Shown piece by piece: positions 24,972-33,840 of a DNA stretch of 64,000 nt (position 1 is the first letter of the stretch; every line of letters begins with the position of its first letter). The stretch is taken from assembly GCA_040766655.1 (NCBI GenBank), contig JAXGQB010000015.1:117206-181205 (forward strand), read 5' to 3'. Position numbers and translations under genes: made by a program. The notes under the pieces are model-generated. The model was not told the origin of the DNA and did not search any database. It was given only the letters and a program-made list of their open reading frames with translations. The stretch is from JALOOB01 sp040766655 (GTDB lineage: Bacteria; Chloroflexota; Anaerolineae; CG2-30-64-16).

Positions 24972-25001
24972 ATTCTAAAACGGTGCTGTTGGATTTGTCA
25001 A
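24972..25001 (-). promoter_or_regulatory. Ferredoxin promoter
   Basis: On the minus strand TTGACA (25001-24996), 18 bp, TAGAAT (24977-24972). Transcription should start near 24965, leaving a 70-nt leader. Confidence 0.75.
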
Positions 25002-25026
25002 ACGTCGTGCAGGTCAAGCGGGACCC

Positions 25027-25695
25027 TCAACTTTCCGCAACCTGGGCAAGCCTGGCCGGGTCGATGATCGTGATGCGCTTGCGGCCGATGTCGATCAGCC
25101 CCTGCGCCTTCAGATCGTTCAGCACCTGCGTTGCCGTCTCGCGGTAGGTGCCGATCGTCTCCGCGAGGTCCTGGTGGGTGAGGCCGATGATGTCGGGCGA
25201 GTTGCGTTCCCCGGACAGCCGCAGCAGGAGCGAGGCCAGCCGCGCGGGAATTCCCTTGAAGGCCATGTCCTCCAGCCGGGACTCGGCGTCGCTCAGCCGG
25301 CGCCCGGTGATCTCGAGCATGCGGACCCCGACGATCGGCTTGTTCAGGATCAGGCGCTCCAGGTCCGCGCGGCTCATCACCAGGATGAGGCAATCCTCCA
25401 GCGCCTCCGCAAAGGCGTTGTGCATCTGCTGTCCCAGCAGCGCCATCTCGCCGAAGAGCGTTCCGGGTCCCAGCGTCGCGATGACCAGTTTCTTGCCCTC
25501 CGGGGAAATCCGGTACAGCTGCACCTGGCCCTGCTTGATGAGGAACAGAACCTCGCCGAGGTCCTCCGGCTGATAGAACACCCGGCCGCGGGCAACGTTC
25601 GTGATCGTCGTCATGCGGTCCAGTTCCGCCATGTCGCGTTCGGACAGGTCGCGGAACAGATCCACGTCTGACAGATAGCCGAGCTTTTCTTCCAT
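25027..25695 (-). CDS. Crp/Fnr-family transcriptional regulator
   Basis: A 222-aa regulator: cyclic-nucleotide-binding-like beta-barrel (about residues 10-125), a dimer helix, and a winged helix at about 150-215 (THQDLAETIGTYRETATQVL). The recognition helix keeps the Arg-Glu pair that reads the TGTGA half-site in E. coli CRP. Phosphate-binding-cassette residues GEMALL are present, but the cassette is not clearly of cAMP type, and there is no Fnr cysteine cluster. ATG25695 follows GAGGGGG. The effector is unknown. Confidence 0.9.
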   Translation of the reverse strand: MEEKLGYLSDVDLFRDLSERDMAELDRMTTITNVARGRVFYQPEDLGEVLFLIKQGQVQLYRISPEGKKLVIATLGPGTLFGEMALLGQQMHNAFAEALEDCLILVMSRADLERLILNKPIVGVRMLEITGRRLSDAESRLEDMAFKGIPARLASLLLRLSGERNSPDIIGLTHQDLAETIGTYRETATQVLNDLKAQGLIDIGRKRITIIDPARLAQVAES

Positions 25696-25739
25696 GCTGG
25701 CCCCCTCATCATGGCGCTGCAATTCACAATGGCCGCGGC

Positions 25740-25768
25740 ATTATAAGGGCTGCAAGGGCAAATGACAA
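25740..25768 (-). promoter_or_regulatory. Promoter of the Crp/Fnr gene
   Basis: On the minus strand TTGTCA (25768-25763), 17 bp, TATAAT (25745-25740); start of transcription near 25733. Confidence 0.7.
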
Positions 25769-25838
25769 GGCTGCGCGGGCCGGCTGCGCAGGCAAGGGTG
25801 TCTACGACGCGCGACTACAGCCCAGAGGCCTGTGCGTG

Positions 25839-25851
25839 TATAATGACCCCA
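25839..25851 (+). promoter_or_regulatory. Leaderless promoter element
   Basis: A perfect TATAAT (25839-25844) ends 6 bp before the ATG at 25851, with no Shine-Dalgarno sequence between. Transcription should begin at or next to the start codon. The -35 is weak. Confidence 0.6.
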
Positions 25852-27260
25852 TGACGTCTTCCGAACCTGCCTTGCACCCGCTCATGCGCCGGATCGACAG
25901 CCTCCTGCTGGCGGTCCTCGTGATTGCCCGCATTCGCATCGACACGCTGGCTGAGGCCGCGGTGTTGCCCCTGCGCCAGAACGACGTGGCCGGGCATCCT
26001 CTGCTGGGCCGGCTGCTTCCCCCCGATGCGATGGCGCTGCTGGCCCAGCAGCAGCTGGTGGATCCGCTTGCGCTGCTCCTCATCTTTGCGGCGCTCGGTT
26101 CTCTGTTGATCTACCTGCTGGTGGACGAGTTCGTGCGCGACGGGACGCAACGTCATCGGGCGAAGATGCTCCTGATCTCCCTGATCATTGCGCTGACGGT
26201 GTTTCTCCCGAGCCTGAAGCTGGTGCTGCTGCGCCAGGAGAGCGGCCTCGCCTCCTACAGCCACGACGGCGGCGTCATCCAGACGGAAGCGACCATCGAC
26301 TATCTGCTCGCGGGCCGCAACCCCTACGTGGAAGACTACCTGTCCACCCCGATGGCAGAGTGGGGCATCGACGAGTTTCGCACGGCGCTTTACCACTATC
26401 CCTATCTGCCCTGGACGTTCATCTTCTCCGCGCCCTTCAAGCTCGCGTCGGAGGCTATCCTGGGGTGGTACGATCAGCGGCTGGTGTATCTTCTGCTGTT
26501 CGCCATGACCCTGGCTCTCCTCCCGGCGCTCGCGCGCGACCGCACGCGGGCCTTGCTGCTGCTCATGTTGACCGGCCTCAATCCGATCATGGGCTCGGAC
26601 CTGATTTACGGGCAGAACGACAGCTTCGTGCTGGCCTGGATCGTCCTCAGCCTGTGGTTGTGGGTGCGCGGCGAGGGCCGCGGTCGCGCGTGGCGGCTGG
26701 CCTCGGCCGCGGCCTTCGGACTGGCGTGCGCCTCCAAGCCCACGGCCTGGTTCCTGGTGCCTTTCTACCTCGTGTGGATCGCCGGCCCCGGCCACAAGGA
26801 CGCGCGTGCGTGGCTTGGCGACGCGGTGCGCGTGGCGTGGCCGGCCCTGGCCGCGGCGCTGTTGGTGATCGCGCCGTATTTCCTGTGGGATCCGGGCGCG
26901 CTGATTGACGACGTCTGGCGCTGGTCGGCCGGGACATCGGACACGGCGTATCAGATCTGGGGCTGGGGCGGATCTAACCTGGTCCTGGCCCTGGGGTGGG
27001 TGCGCAGCCGTTTCGACGTGTGGCCGTTCTGGCTGGCCGAGCTGCTGGTGGGCGCTCCGGTGATGGCGGGTTTGTTGTGGCGCCAGTGGCACGACAACGC
27101 CCTGGGGAGGGCGCTCTGGAGTTACGCCCTATTCCTCTTCAGCTTCTTTTTTGTCTCGCGCTTTCTGAACGAGAACTACCTGGGCTACATTCTGGCGTTT
27201 TTGGTCCTGGGCGCGCTGGTCGTTGGAGATTCCGGCGAACGTACAACGAGCCAAGGCTGA
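25851..27260 (+). CDS. Polytopic membrane protein, GT-C glycosyltransferase-like
   Basis: A 469-aa integral membrane protein with about ten hydrophobic segments. The outer-loop and helix pattern NPYVEDYLSTPMAEWG, LIYGQNDSFVLAWIVLSLWL and CASKPTAWFLVPFYLVWI resembles GT87/PMT-like GT-C enzymes that use polyprenyl-phosphate sugars. A catalytic acid is not certain. The mRNA is probably leaderless. Neighbours are unrelated, so it may add sugars to lipids or surface polymers, as an inference only. Confidence 0.65.
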   Translation: MTSSEPALHPLMRRIDSLLLAVLVIARIRIDTLAEAAVLPLRQNDVAGHPLLGRLLPPDAMALLAQQQLVDPLALLLIFAALGSLLIYLLVDEFVRDGTQRHRAKMLLISLIIALTVFLPSLKLVLLRQESGLASYSHDGGVIQTEATIDYLLAGRNPYVEDYLSTPMAEWGIDEFRTALYHYPYLPWTFIFSAPFKLASEAILGWYDQRLVYLLLFAMTLALLPALARDRTRALLLLMLTGLNPIMGSDLIYGQNDSFVLAWIVLSLWLWVRGEGRGRAWRLASAAAFGLACASKPTAWFLVPFYLVWIAGPGHKDARAWLGDAVRVAWPALAAALLVIAPYFLWDPGALIDDVWRWSAGTSDTAYQIWGWGGSNLVLALGWVRSRFDVWPFWLAELLVGAPVMAGLLWRQWHDNALGRALWSYALFLFSFFFVSRFLNENYLGYILAFLVLGALVVGDSGERTTSQG

Positions 27261-27309
27261 TGCTCGGGGTGGGCATCAGCCTTGGCTGGAGAAGGGGCGA
27301 TCCGCACAG

Positions 27310-28206
27310 TTACTCTTTGCGCGCTCTCGCGGTTCGCTGCTTGAGGGTCGTCTGCACATCGGCCAGCTGATCCCGCAGCGTATCAGAGTAGGTGCGGAGA
27401 TAGGCATCGTTATGTGCGGTCCAGCGTGCACCCTGTTCGGCGTCTGAATTCGCGATCGCCTGTGACAGGGCGTGCAGGGCGCCGGCCGCTGCGGTCCAGG
27501 ACGGCAGCAGCCCCACTGTGGTGACCGGCGTGTACAGCACATATTTGACGATAGCGGCGATCGGGTTCGATGCCGCGCCTGCGACCGCAATGGTCGTGGC
27601 GCCCGCATCGCGTGCCAGCTTCAACATCGCGGCCACGCCCGGGGTCATCGAGGTCGCACCGATGCCCACTACGACATCGTCAGCCTTCATGCCCATGGTC
27701 AGCGCGGCCTGGCTGGCAAGCTCAGAGGGCACTGCGTGTGCCGCACATCCGATGCTCACCAGTCGCTCCGCGAAGGCCTCGGCCAGATATGAGAGGCTGG
27801 CCTCGCCTGCGACGAAGATCCGCCGCGCACCCTTGAGTGCCGCGATGATCGACTCGACCGTCTCCTCATCAAAGTGCAACAGGGCATAGTCGAGATTGCT
27901 TCGATCCTGCATCAGGTTGCGGCGGAAGATCTGGATGGGCGAATCATCACCCTCGGGCGGCTCGTAGACCGCCTGCAGGTCACGTTTCACCTCTTCCTGC
28001 ACTTCGTCGATCAGCTCAGGGAAACCGGGATACCCGAGGCGCTGTGCGAAACGCACGACCAGGGCAGTGTCAACCTCGACGAAGCGCGCGATCTCCGCGG
28101 CTGTCATGAAGGCAGCGTCCTGGTAGTGGTTGAGCAGGTAGTCGGCGATACGCCGATAGCCGGGGGAGAACTGACTGTATAGGGCGCGAATACCTTCTCT
28201 GAACAC
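27310..28206 (-). CDS. MurR/RpiR-family transcriptional regulator (copy 1)
   Basis: A 298-aa regulator with an N-terminal HTH_6 domain (about residues 1-77; SPGYRRIADYLLNHYQDAAF, TAAEIARFVEVDTALVVRFA) and a sugar-phosphate-binding SIS domain (about 125-265; RRIFVAGEASLSYLAEAFAE). Such proteins sense phosphosugars and control sugar or amino-sugar use. The downstream paralogue pairs with it. No sugar gene is adjacent. An inverted repeat lies just upstream of its start. Confidence 0.9.
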   Translation of the reverse strand: MFREGIRALYSQFSPGYRRIADYLLNHYQDAAFMTAAEIARFVEVDTALVVRFAQRLGYPGFPELIDEVQEEVKRDLQAVYEPPEGDDSPIQIFRRNLMQDRSNLDYALLHFDEETVESIIAALKGARRIFVAGEASLSYLAEAFAERLVSIGCAAHAVPSELASQAALTMGMKADDVVVGIGATSMTPGVAAMLKLARDAGATTIAVAGAASNPIAAIVKYVLYTPVTTVGLLPSWTAAAGALHALSQAIANSDAEQGARWTAHNDAYLRTYSDTLRDQLADVQTTLKQRTARARKE

Positions 28207-28241
28207 TGGTCTACTCCGATAATAAAGGGTTGGCTGTGTAC

Positions 28242-28266
28242 CTGTGACTCTCGTCCTCAGTCACAG
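28242..28266. promoter_or_regulatory. Inverted repeat between the two RpiR genes
   Basis: CTGTGACT (28242-28249), 9 nt, AGTCACAG (28259-28266): perfect 8-bp arms, 36-60 bp upstream of the start of RpiR copy 1. Position and symmetry suit an operator for one of the two regulators. Confidence 0.5.
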
Positions 28267-28287
28267 CCTGGAAGGCGCCGACACGTT

Positions 28288-28317
28288 GGCAGCCTTGCGT
28301 CATGCAAGAAGGCTGCC
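28288..28317 (-). terminator. Hairpin after RpiR copy 2
   Basis: GGCAGCCTT / AAGGCTGCC (28288-28296 and 28309-28317) form a 9-bp stem with a 12-nt loop, 7 bp past the stop of the upstream paralogue. No clear T-run follows, so termination may be partial. Confidence 0.45.
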
Positions 28318-28323
28318 GCCCCG

Positions 28324-29148
28324 TCACGATAGTTCCGACAGGGCCTTGGCGATCTCGGCAGATCGCTTCGTCGCAGTTTGTGGCTGCAACTGAGCCAGGG
28401 TATGGGCGATCGAGTTGCACAGTGCGAACAGGCTCGTCAGGCTGGGGGGGGCGCCTTCCGACTCGCCTGGTGCGTACAACAGATGCTCCGACGATCTAGC
28501 GGCCTGGCTATTGAGGCTCGTCGTGCATGCAACCGTGATCGCACCGCCGGCGCGTGCGTACTTGAGCGCTCGTGACACACCCGATGGTCCTTCGACCGGT
28601 GTCATGCCGATAACGACTTCTTTCCGCACGAGGTGGCTGAGTGCTGCCGCCCGCTCGTAGACGTCGCCAGAAACATAGGTGGACGGCAAGCCCGCTTCGC
28701 GGAGCGCGCCGGCAAACGACTCGGCCAGCGGCGCTGCGTAGGACTCCCCGATCACCACGATGCGCGGTGCCACGCGCAGCTTATCCACCATGTTTTCCAG
28801 CGCATCCAGCGAGTTCTGTGTCAGCGCTTTCTCAAGATTCGAGCGGTCGGCGGCTACCTGCGCCCGGATCTTGCCGGCCACGCCGTCTTCCTCGACGGGC
28901 GTTTCATAGGTTTGGTTCAGTTCGAGCTTGACCTGTCCCTGTACGTCTTCGATCAGTTCGGGATAGCCAGGATAGCCCAGCCGTTGCGCGAAGCGAACCA
29001 CCGTTGTCGTGTCTACCTGCACCGTATGCGCAAGTTCTGCCGCAGTCATGAAGGCTGCACTCCGGTAATCACTTAGAATGTAGTCAGCGACTCTGCGATA
29101 GCTTCGAGACAGATGGTCATAGTGTTTGCGGATCTGCTCTCGGAACAT
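28324..29148 (-). CDS. MurR/RpiR-family transcriptional regulator (copy 2)
   Basis: A 274-aa paralogue of the neighbouring regulator, with the same HTH_6 (about residues 1-77; SRSYRRVADYILSDYRSAAF) followed by a SIS domain (RIVVIGESYAAPLAESFAGA near 131-150). The N-terminal 75 residues are very similar in the two copies, whereas the SIS domains differ more. They may therefore read related DNA sites but different ligands. It has its own promoter at 29264-29292. Confidence 0.9.
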   Translation of the reverse strand: MFREQIRKHYDHLSRSYRRVADYILSDYRSAAFMTAAELAHTVQVDTTTVVRFAQRLGYPGYPELIEDVQGQVKLELNQTYETPVEEDGVAGKIRAQVAADRSNLEKALTQNSLDALENMVDKLRVAPRIVVIGESYAAPLAESFAGALREAGLPSTYVSGDVYERAAALSHLVRKEVVIGMTPVEGPSGVSRALKYARAGGAITVACTTSLNSQAARSSEHLLYAPGESEGAPPSLTSLFALCNSIAHTLAQLQPQTATKRSAEIAKALSELS

Positions 29149-29263
29149 TTCTCACCTCAAGGTTTGCTGTGGGCACGCGCTGACGCATTCGCCCCAGCTC
29201 AAGGCCTCCAATCAATAGCCGCCCGCCGCTGCAAAGTGCCTGAATCAACGCTTAACCTGTGAG

Positions 29264-29292
29264 ATTCTACATGATCCAATGCAATAAGTCAA
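29264..29292 (-). promoter_or_regulatory. Promoter of RpiR copy 2
   Basis: On the minus strand TTGACT (29292-29287), 17 bp, TAGAAT (29269-29264); start near 29257 and a leader of about 108 nt. The rest of the 299-bp gap up to 29447 holds only the divergent deacetylase promoter. Confidence 0.75.
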
Positions 29293-29411
29293 ATCCTTTT
29301 TATTCGATAGCCGAACTGGGTCTACGTGCAAGGACGCATGAATTCACGTGACAACTTGACGAATCACAATGTATCATCTGTCACACAGAGCGTTGGGTTT
29401 GGCGGCGTTAA

Positions 29412-29440
29412 TTGACATGCCGCCGGCTGTCCGCTATTCT
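29412..29440 (+). promoter_or_regulatory. Promoter of the deacetylase gene, leaderless
   Basis: TTGACA (29412-29417), 17 bp, TATTCT (29435-29440). The ATG at 29448 lies 7 bp after the -10 and no Shine-Dalgarno sequence is present, so the mRNA should begin at the start codon. Confidence 0.7.
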
Positions 29441-29447
29441 TAAGCCG

Positions 29448-30515
29448 ATGTTGATGATGAGACGCCCGGCGCGACGTTACGGCTGGGCCTGGTCCGTCTG
29501 CCTTTTGCTGGTTGGCCTGTTGGCCGGCGGCTGCCTGCCCGCGCCCGATTCCCGGCCGGCCGGTTCGGCGAGCGCGATCGCCACACGCCTCCCTGCGGCC
29601 ACGGTAGCCGCCACCGATTCGCCGGCGGTTGCAGCGGCCCCTGCAGCGACTGCGATCACTGCGCCTTCGCCCACGGCCACGGCCACGCCCACTGTCATGG
29701 CTACGGCCACCCCATCGCCCAGTCCGTCGCCGGCAGCGACCGTCACGGAGACGGCATCGCCCACTGCAACGGCGACACCGACGCTGGCGCCGACGCCTGG
29801 TCCGACGCCGGACGGCATCGCGCGGGAGGTCAGGGTTCCGATCCTGATGTACCATCACGTGTCACAGCCGCCGCCCGGTTCCGACATCTACCGGGTGGAC
29901 CTGTCCGTGACACCGGCGCGGTTCGAGGAGCACCTGCGTTACCTCGCGGACGCGGGGTACACGACGGTGACGCTGGATGACCTGCTGTACGCGCTGGCGC
30001 AGGGCCGGCCGCTGCCCGACAGGCCGGTCATCCTCACCTTCGACGATGGCTACGAGGACAACTACCTTGCGGCCTTTCCGCTGCTGGCACAGCAAGGCAT
30101 GGTGGGGCATTTCTTCATCATGACGGATGTCATCAACGCGGGGACGCCGGGCTACATGAGCTGGACGCAGATCGAGGAGATGTCGGCCGCGGGGCAGCGG
30201 TTCGGCTCACACGCGCGTTCCCACATTCCCGACCAGAAGGGGCGGTCGACCGACTACCTGGTGTGGCACGCGCTCGGAACGATGGAGGCGATCCAGGAGC
30301 ACCTGGGCTATCACCCGCGCTGGATCTCTTATCCCGCGGGGAAGTACGACGCACAGACCATCGCCGTCTATCGCTCGGCGGGCTACTGGGGCGGGCTGGT
30401 CACCGCGCAGGGCGCCACCCATACATCCGGGGAGATCTTTGAGCTGCAGCGCATCCGCGTGCGCGGCTCCCACACGGCCGCGGACCTCGCCGCACTCCTC
30501 GCGCTCGATTGGTAG
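29448..30515 (+). CDS. Polysaccharide deacetylase lipoprotein
   Basis: A 355-aa exported lipoprotein (lipobox LAGGC, Cys29) with a long Ala/Thr/Pro-rich linker (about residues 33-122). The NodB-type catalytic domain carries motif 1 TFDDGYEDN with two Asp, motif 2 SHARSH with the His pair, and a region around SYPAGKYDAQT. It would remove N-acetyl groups from peptidoglycan or surface glycans outside the membrane. It is convergent with the polysaccharide glycosyltransferase operon. Confidence 0.9.
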   Translation: MLMMRRPARRYGWAWSVCLLLVGLLAGGCLPAPDSRPAGSASAIATRLPAATVAATDSPAVAAAPAATAITAPSPTATATPTVMATATPSPSPSPAATVTETASPTATATPTLAPTPGPTPDGIAREVRVPILMYHHVSQPPPGSDIYRVDLSVTPARFEEHLRYLADAGYTTVTLDDLLYALAQGRPLPDRPVILTFDDGYEDNYLAAFPLLAQQGMVGHFFIMTDVINAGTPGYMSWTQIEEMSAAGQRFGSHARSHIPDQKGRSTDYLVWHALGTMEAIQEHLGYHPRWISYPAGKYDAQTIAVYRSAGYWGGLVTAQGATHTSGEIFELQRIRVRGSHTAADLAALLALDW

Positions 30516-30551
30516 GGAGGGCCGCCGTGCGGCCGCCCAACCGTTGGGCGG

Positions 30552-31331
30552 CTACGATCGCTTCTCCGCGATGGCGATGATCGATGTGCCGAAGGGCAGG
30601 CTCACCCGCCGGAGCAGCGCCACCTCGACCTTGCCGACGACCGTCAGGAAGGCGTTCATCAGCGGCGGCGCCGGTTCCATCTCCACCTGGTAGGCTTCCT
30701 GGTCGAAATGGGGTGAGGCCAGCTCGGGCTCCGCGCGGCCGCGGCGCAGCAGGATCAGGAGCGCCGCGAGGGGGAACACGAAGAAGTTGTTGTAGGAGAT
30801 CGCCAACACCCGGAAGCCGTGGCTCTCCAGCTTGGTGCGCAGCTCGCCCGCGGTGTAGCGCCGCTGGTGCATGTTGATGACGTCGTTGTGGCTCCACAGG
30901 AACATAAATGCCGGCACGGTGATCAGCAACCGGCCGCCCTCTCCCTTGCCCCCCGCTGGTCCGGCCAGCACGCGGCGGCACTCCTCCAGCACCTTCGCCT
31001 CGCCCGGCACGTGCTCGATCGTGTCGAGCAGCGCAATCAGGTCGAATTCACCATCCCCAAAGGGCAGGGCATCCGCGGTCCCCGTGCGCACGTCCAGGCC
31101 GCGCTCGGCGGCAATCTCGAGCGGCTTGGGATTGTTGTCCACGCCGATCACGGTGCCGTAGTGGCGCAGGTGATGGGCCATGTTCCCCGCGCCACAGCCC
31201 ACATCCAGGATCCGCAGGCCGCGCGCAGGCCGGAGATGGCGATCCAGGTAGGCCAGGATGGCCCGCGTGCGGGAGGCAAACCACCAGTGCTTGTCTTCTT
31301 CGAGTACGGTCAGCATGGGCGTCGAGGTCAT
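30552..31331 (-). CDS. Class I SAM-dependent methyltransferase
   Basis: A 259-aa methyltransferase_11/23-type protein. Motif I is ILDVGCGAGNMAHHL (residues about 41-55), the acidic post-I residue is in VIGVDNN, and motif II is in FDLIALLDTIEHV. The C-terminal hydrophobic stretch FFVFPLAALLILL is typical of methyltransferases in polysaccharide loci, where the protein sits on the membrane. Its ATG overlaps the stop of the upstream GT9 gene. Substrate unknown. Confidence 0.87.
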   Translation of the reverse strand: MTSTPMLTVLEEDKHWWFASRTRAILAYLDRHLRPARGLRILDVGCGAGNMAHHLRHYGTVIGVDNNPKPLEIAAERGLDVRTGTADALPFGDGEFDLIALLDTIEHVPGEAKVLEECRRVLAGPAGGKGEGGRLLITVPAFMFLWSHNDVINMHQRRYTAGELRTKLESHGFRVLAISYNNFFVFPLAALLILLRRGRAEPELASPHFDQEAYQVEMEPAPPLMNAFLTVVGKVEVALLRRVSLPFGTSIIAIAEKRS

Positions 31332-32548
31332 GATGGGCTCCTTCTGTCGCTGCCGGCCTCGTGGAGGAGGCGCAGCGCAGCGTCTATAACGGTGTCAGGT
31401 TTGATGGCTGCCATGCAGCCGTGATGGTGCAGCGCGGCAGGCGGCCAGTCCAGCACGTCACACGGCGCACAGGCAAACGGCGACTGCAGGACGATGTTGC
31501 GGTCGGCGTCGCCCCAGGGGCCGAACTTGGCCGCCGAGGCGGGGCCGAACAGGTGGATGGTGCGTGTGCCGGCCGCAACGGCCAGGTGCAGCGGGCCGGA
31601 ATCGGACCCCAACACCAGGTCGCACTGCTCGTAGACGGCTGCGAGCTGGCCCAGGGTGGTCTTGCCCGCCAGGTTGTGCGCCGGACCGGGCATTGCGGCC
31701 GCAATGTCCGCGGCCAGCGCCTGCTCGCCGGGACCGCCGGTCAGGAGGATCGCGGCGCCGCGCGCGTCCGCCAGGCGAGCCGCCACTGCCGCCCAGTACT
31801 GCGCGGGCCACTGCTTGACGAGGGCCCCCGCGCCGCCGTGGACCGCGACCAGCGGCCGGGGCAGGTCGTCCGTGGCCTTGAGCGCCCACGAGCGATCCTC
31901 GGCGGTCACGAGGAATCGGAGCCGGCCCAGGTCGGGTGCAACGCCCGGCGCCAGCGCGGCGAGCAACGTCGCATTCTGGCGTACCTCATGCTCGCCGGCG
32001 CGATAGGTCAGCGCCTCAGTGAGGAAGGGCCTCGTCTCCGGCCACGCGTACCCGCAGCGGCGCGGGATGCCCGCAGCCGCGGCGAGCCAGGCTCCCCACC
32101 AATGATCGTAACGCAGCACGACCGCGGTGTCGAATCGGCCCCTCAGCCCGTCCGCGGCCGTTGCCAGCGCGCGGTATGGCGCCAGGAGGCTGGCCTTGGG
32201 CTTGCGCTCGAAGCCTGGGAACTCGCACGTCTCCAGCGCGTCGATGTCGCCATTGCCGGCCAGCACACCGGCACTCCACGGCCCGACCAGCGCGGTCAGC
32301 CGGGCGTGCGGCAGCGCGGCGCGCAGCGCGTGCAGTGCGGGCGTCAGGAGCAGGACGTCACCCAAGTGATCCGGCCGGATCAGGAGGATCGAACGGGGCT
32401 CGCCGTGCTGCCGGGGCCGGGCATAGCGTCGCCCCGCGGCTCGCAACAGGGCCAACCGTACGGCCTGCGCGGGCGTGCGATGGCCGGAGCCGGCGCCCGA
32501 CTGCCTGGCCGCGGCGATGCGGGCGGGAGCCAGCGGGTCGGTGGTCAC
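31328..32548 (-). CDS. Glycosyltransferase family 9
   Basis: A 406-aa GT-B enzyme of the heptosyltransferase-like family. An N-terminal extension of about 45 residues precedes the usual start SILLIRPDHLGDVLLLTPAL; the donor site includes VAVHGGAGALVKQWP and LVLGSDSGPLHLAVAAGT. The start is GTG32548, overlapping the stop of the previous gene (GTGA). Chloroflexota generally lack LPS heptose, so the acceptor is probably another surface glycan; this is inference. Confidence 0.88.
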   Translation of the reverse strand: MTTDPLAPARIAAARQSGAGSGHRTPAQAVRLALLRAAGRRYARPRQHGEPRSILLIRPDHLGDVLLLTPALHALRAALPHARLTALVGPWSAGVLAGNGDIDALETCEFPGFERKPKASLLAPYRALATAADGLRGRFDTAVVLRYDHWWGAWLAAAAGIPRRCGYAWPETRPFLTEALTYRAGEHEVRQNATLLAALAPGVAPDLGRLRFLVTAEDRSWALKATDDLPRPLVAVHGGAGALVKQWPAQYWAAVAARLADARGAAILLTGGPGEQALAADIAAAMPGPAHNLAGKTTLGQLAAVYEQCDLVLGSDSGPLHLAVAAGTRTIHLFGPASAAKFGPWGDADRNIVLQSPFACAPCDVLDWPPAALHHHGCMAAIKPDTVIDAALRLLHEAGSDRRSPS

Positions 32549-33789
32549 GGGTAGAGCGCCTCGACCACGGGCACGATCGCATCCCATCCATAATGCGCCT
32601 CGACGAAGGCGCGCGCCGCGCGGCCCAGTGCCTCCGCATGGCTGCTATCCCGCATCAGGGCGAGCACGCGACCTGCGAACTCGGCCGGCTCATCGGCGTA
32701 TGCGACCTCGACGTTGTCCGTGAAGGGGAAGCCGTCGCAGCCGAGCCGCGTCGAGACGATCGCCTGGCCCATCGCCATGGCCTCGAGCACCTTCAGCCGC
32801 GTTCCGCCGCCGATGCGGAGGGGCACGACGTACACGGCCGCGCCCGCGATGTACGGCCGGGTATCGGGGACGCGGCCGGTGACGACGATGCCCGGCCGCT
32901 CACCCAGCGCGGCCACCCGCCCGTGCGGCTGCTGGCCGACGATGTAGAAGGTGACCTCGCCTGCGGCCTCGCGGATGAGGGGAAAGACCGCGTCCGCGAA
33001 CCACGTCACCGCGTCGACATTGGGGCGATAATCCATCTTGCCCGTAAAGACGAGCGCCCCAGGCCCCATGCCGGGCAGCGCCGCGACCGCGTCCGGCCGG
33101 TAGAACGCCAGGTCGACGCCGTTGGGCGCAACCGTGATGTCGAGGCGGTCGTCCAGCCGCAACAGTGCGGCGCGATCCACCTCCGACACGGCGACGATGC
33201 GATCGGCCTGCCGGCAGACCCGGCGCTCGTACGCGACCAGCTTGCGCCACTGGACGAACGAATACGCGGCTGCGATCCAGCGCCGAGGGCGCCGGACATC
33301 GGTGAGAAACGAGCGCTGCTGCAGCACGTACTCCGCGTTGTGGTCGTCGAAGATGAAGCGGGCTGTCTCCGGCTGCCGTGGCCGCGCCTTCAGCGCCAGC
33401 ATGTAGGGCGCCATCTCGATGCCCTCCACCTGGATGACGTCGTATGCCGGCGAGGCGCGGTGGACCAGGGCGTGGAGCTCGTCGGCCATGCGGGGCAGCG
33501 CCAGGCGGAGTGCCATGTCGGGGAGCGCGCTGATGAGCGTATCCCGGCCGCGCTGGGCAATGGTGCGTGCAGGCTGGGGCAGCGCCAGGATCTCCCTGCA
33601 GGTCGGCCGCAGCAGCTCGATCGCATCGGGAGGGCTGTCCGGCGGCACGAAGGTGGCCAGGTCGACGGTGTGCCGCCTGGCGAGGCCTGCGATCAGGTTG
33701 TAGTTGCGGATGGTCGTGCCCTGCACCGCGCCGGTCAGCGCCTGGGGCGGGATAGGTAGTTGCGGAGCAAGGATCAAGATGCGCGCCAT
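32545..33789 (-). CDS. Glycosyltransferase family 4, sugar transferase
   Basis: A 414-aa GT-B enzyme. It opens with RILILAPQLPIPPQALTGAVQG and its donor half begins near residue 238 (GALVFTGKMDYRPNVDAVTWF). This is the pattern of the EPS-type transferases annotated as PEP-CTERM/exosortase-associated sugar transferases. The donor-phosphate loop is RIGGGTRLKVLEAMAMGQAIV with the catalytic-region Glu. It lies 51 bp after another GT4 gene and overlaps the GT9 gene by 4 bp. Confidence 0.9.
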   Translation of the reverse strand: MARILILAPQLPIPPQALTGAVQGTTIRNYNLIAGLARRHTVDLATFVPPDSPPDAIELLRPTCREILALPQPARTIAQRGRDTLISALPDMALRLALPRMADELHALVHRASPAYDVIQVEGIEMAPYMLALKARPRQPETARFIFDDHNAEYVLQQRSFLTDVRRPRRWIAAAYSFVQWRKLVAYERRVCRQADRIVAVSEVDRAALLRLDDRLDITVAPNGVDLAFYRPDAVAALPGMGPGALVFTGKMDYRPNVDAVTWFADAVFPLIREAAGEVTFYIVGQQPHGRVAALGERPGIVVTGRVPDTRPYIAGAAVYVVPLRIGGGTRLKVLEAMAMGQAIVSTRLGCDGFPFTDNVEVAYADEPAEFAGRVLALMRDSSHAEALGRAARAFVEAHYGWDAIVPVVEALYP

Positions 33790-33840
33790 TGAGTCATCTC
33801 TCTGGTTTCAGGATCGGTTGGGCGCCCGCGCGGACTTCCG

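Noticed and set aside
28781..28800. TTATCCACC, a near DnaA box
   Set aside because: It is a single copy inside the coding region of RpiR copy 2, far from the cluster at 18819-18869.
29501..29840. Repeat-like Thr/Pro/Ala-coding tracts, also at 41010-41190 and 52735-52900
   Set aside because: They encode low-complexity linkers in exported or membrane proteins and are not DNA repeats or CRISPR units.
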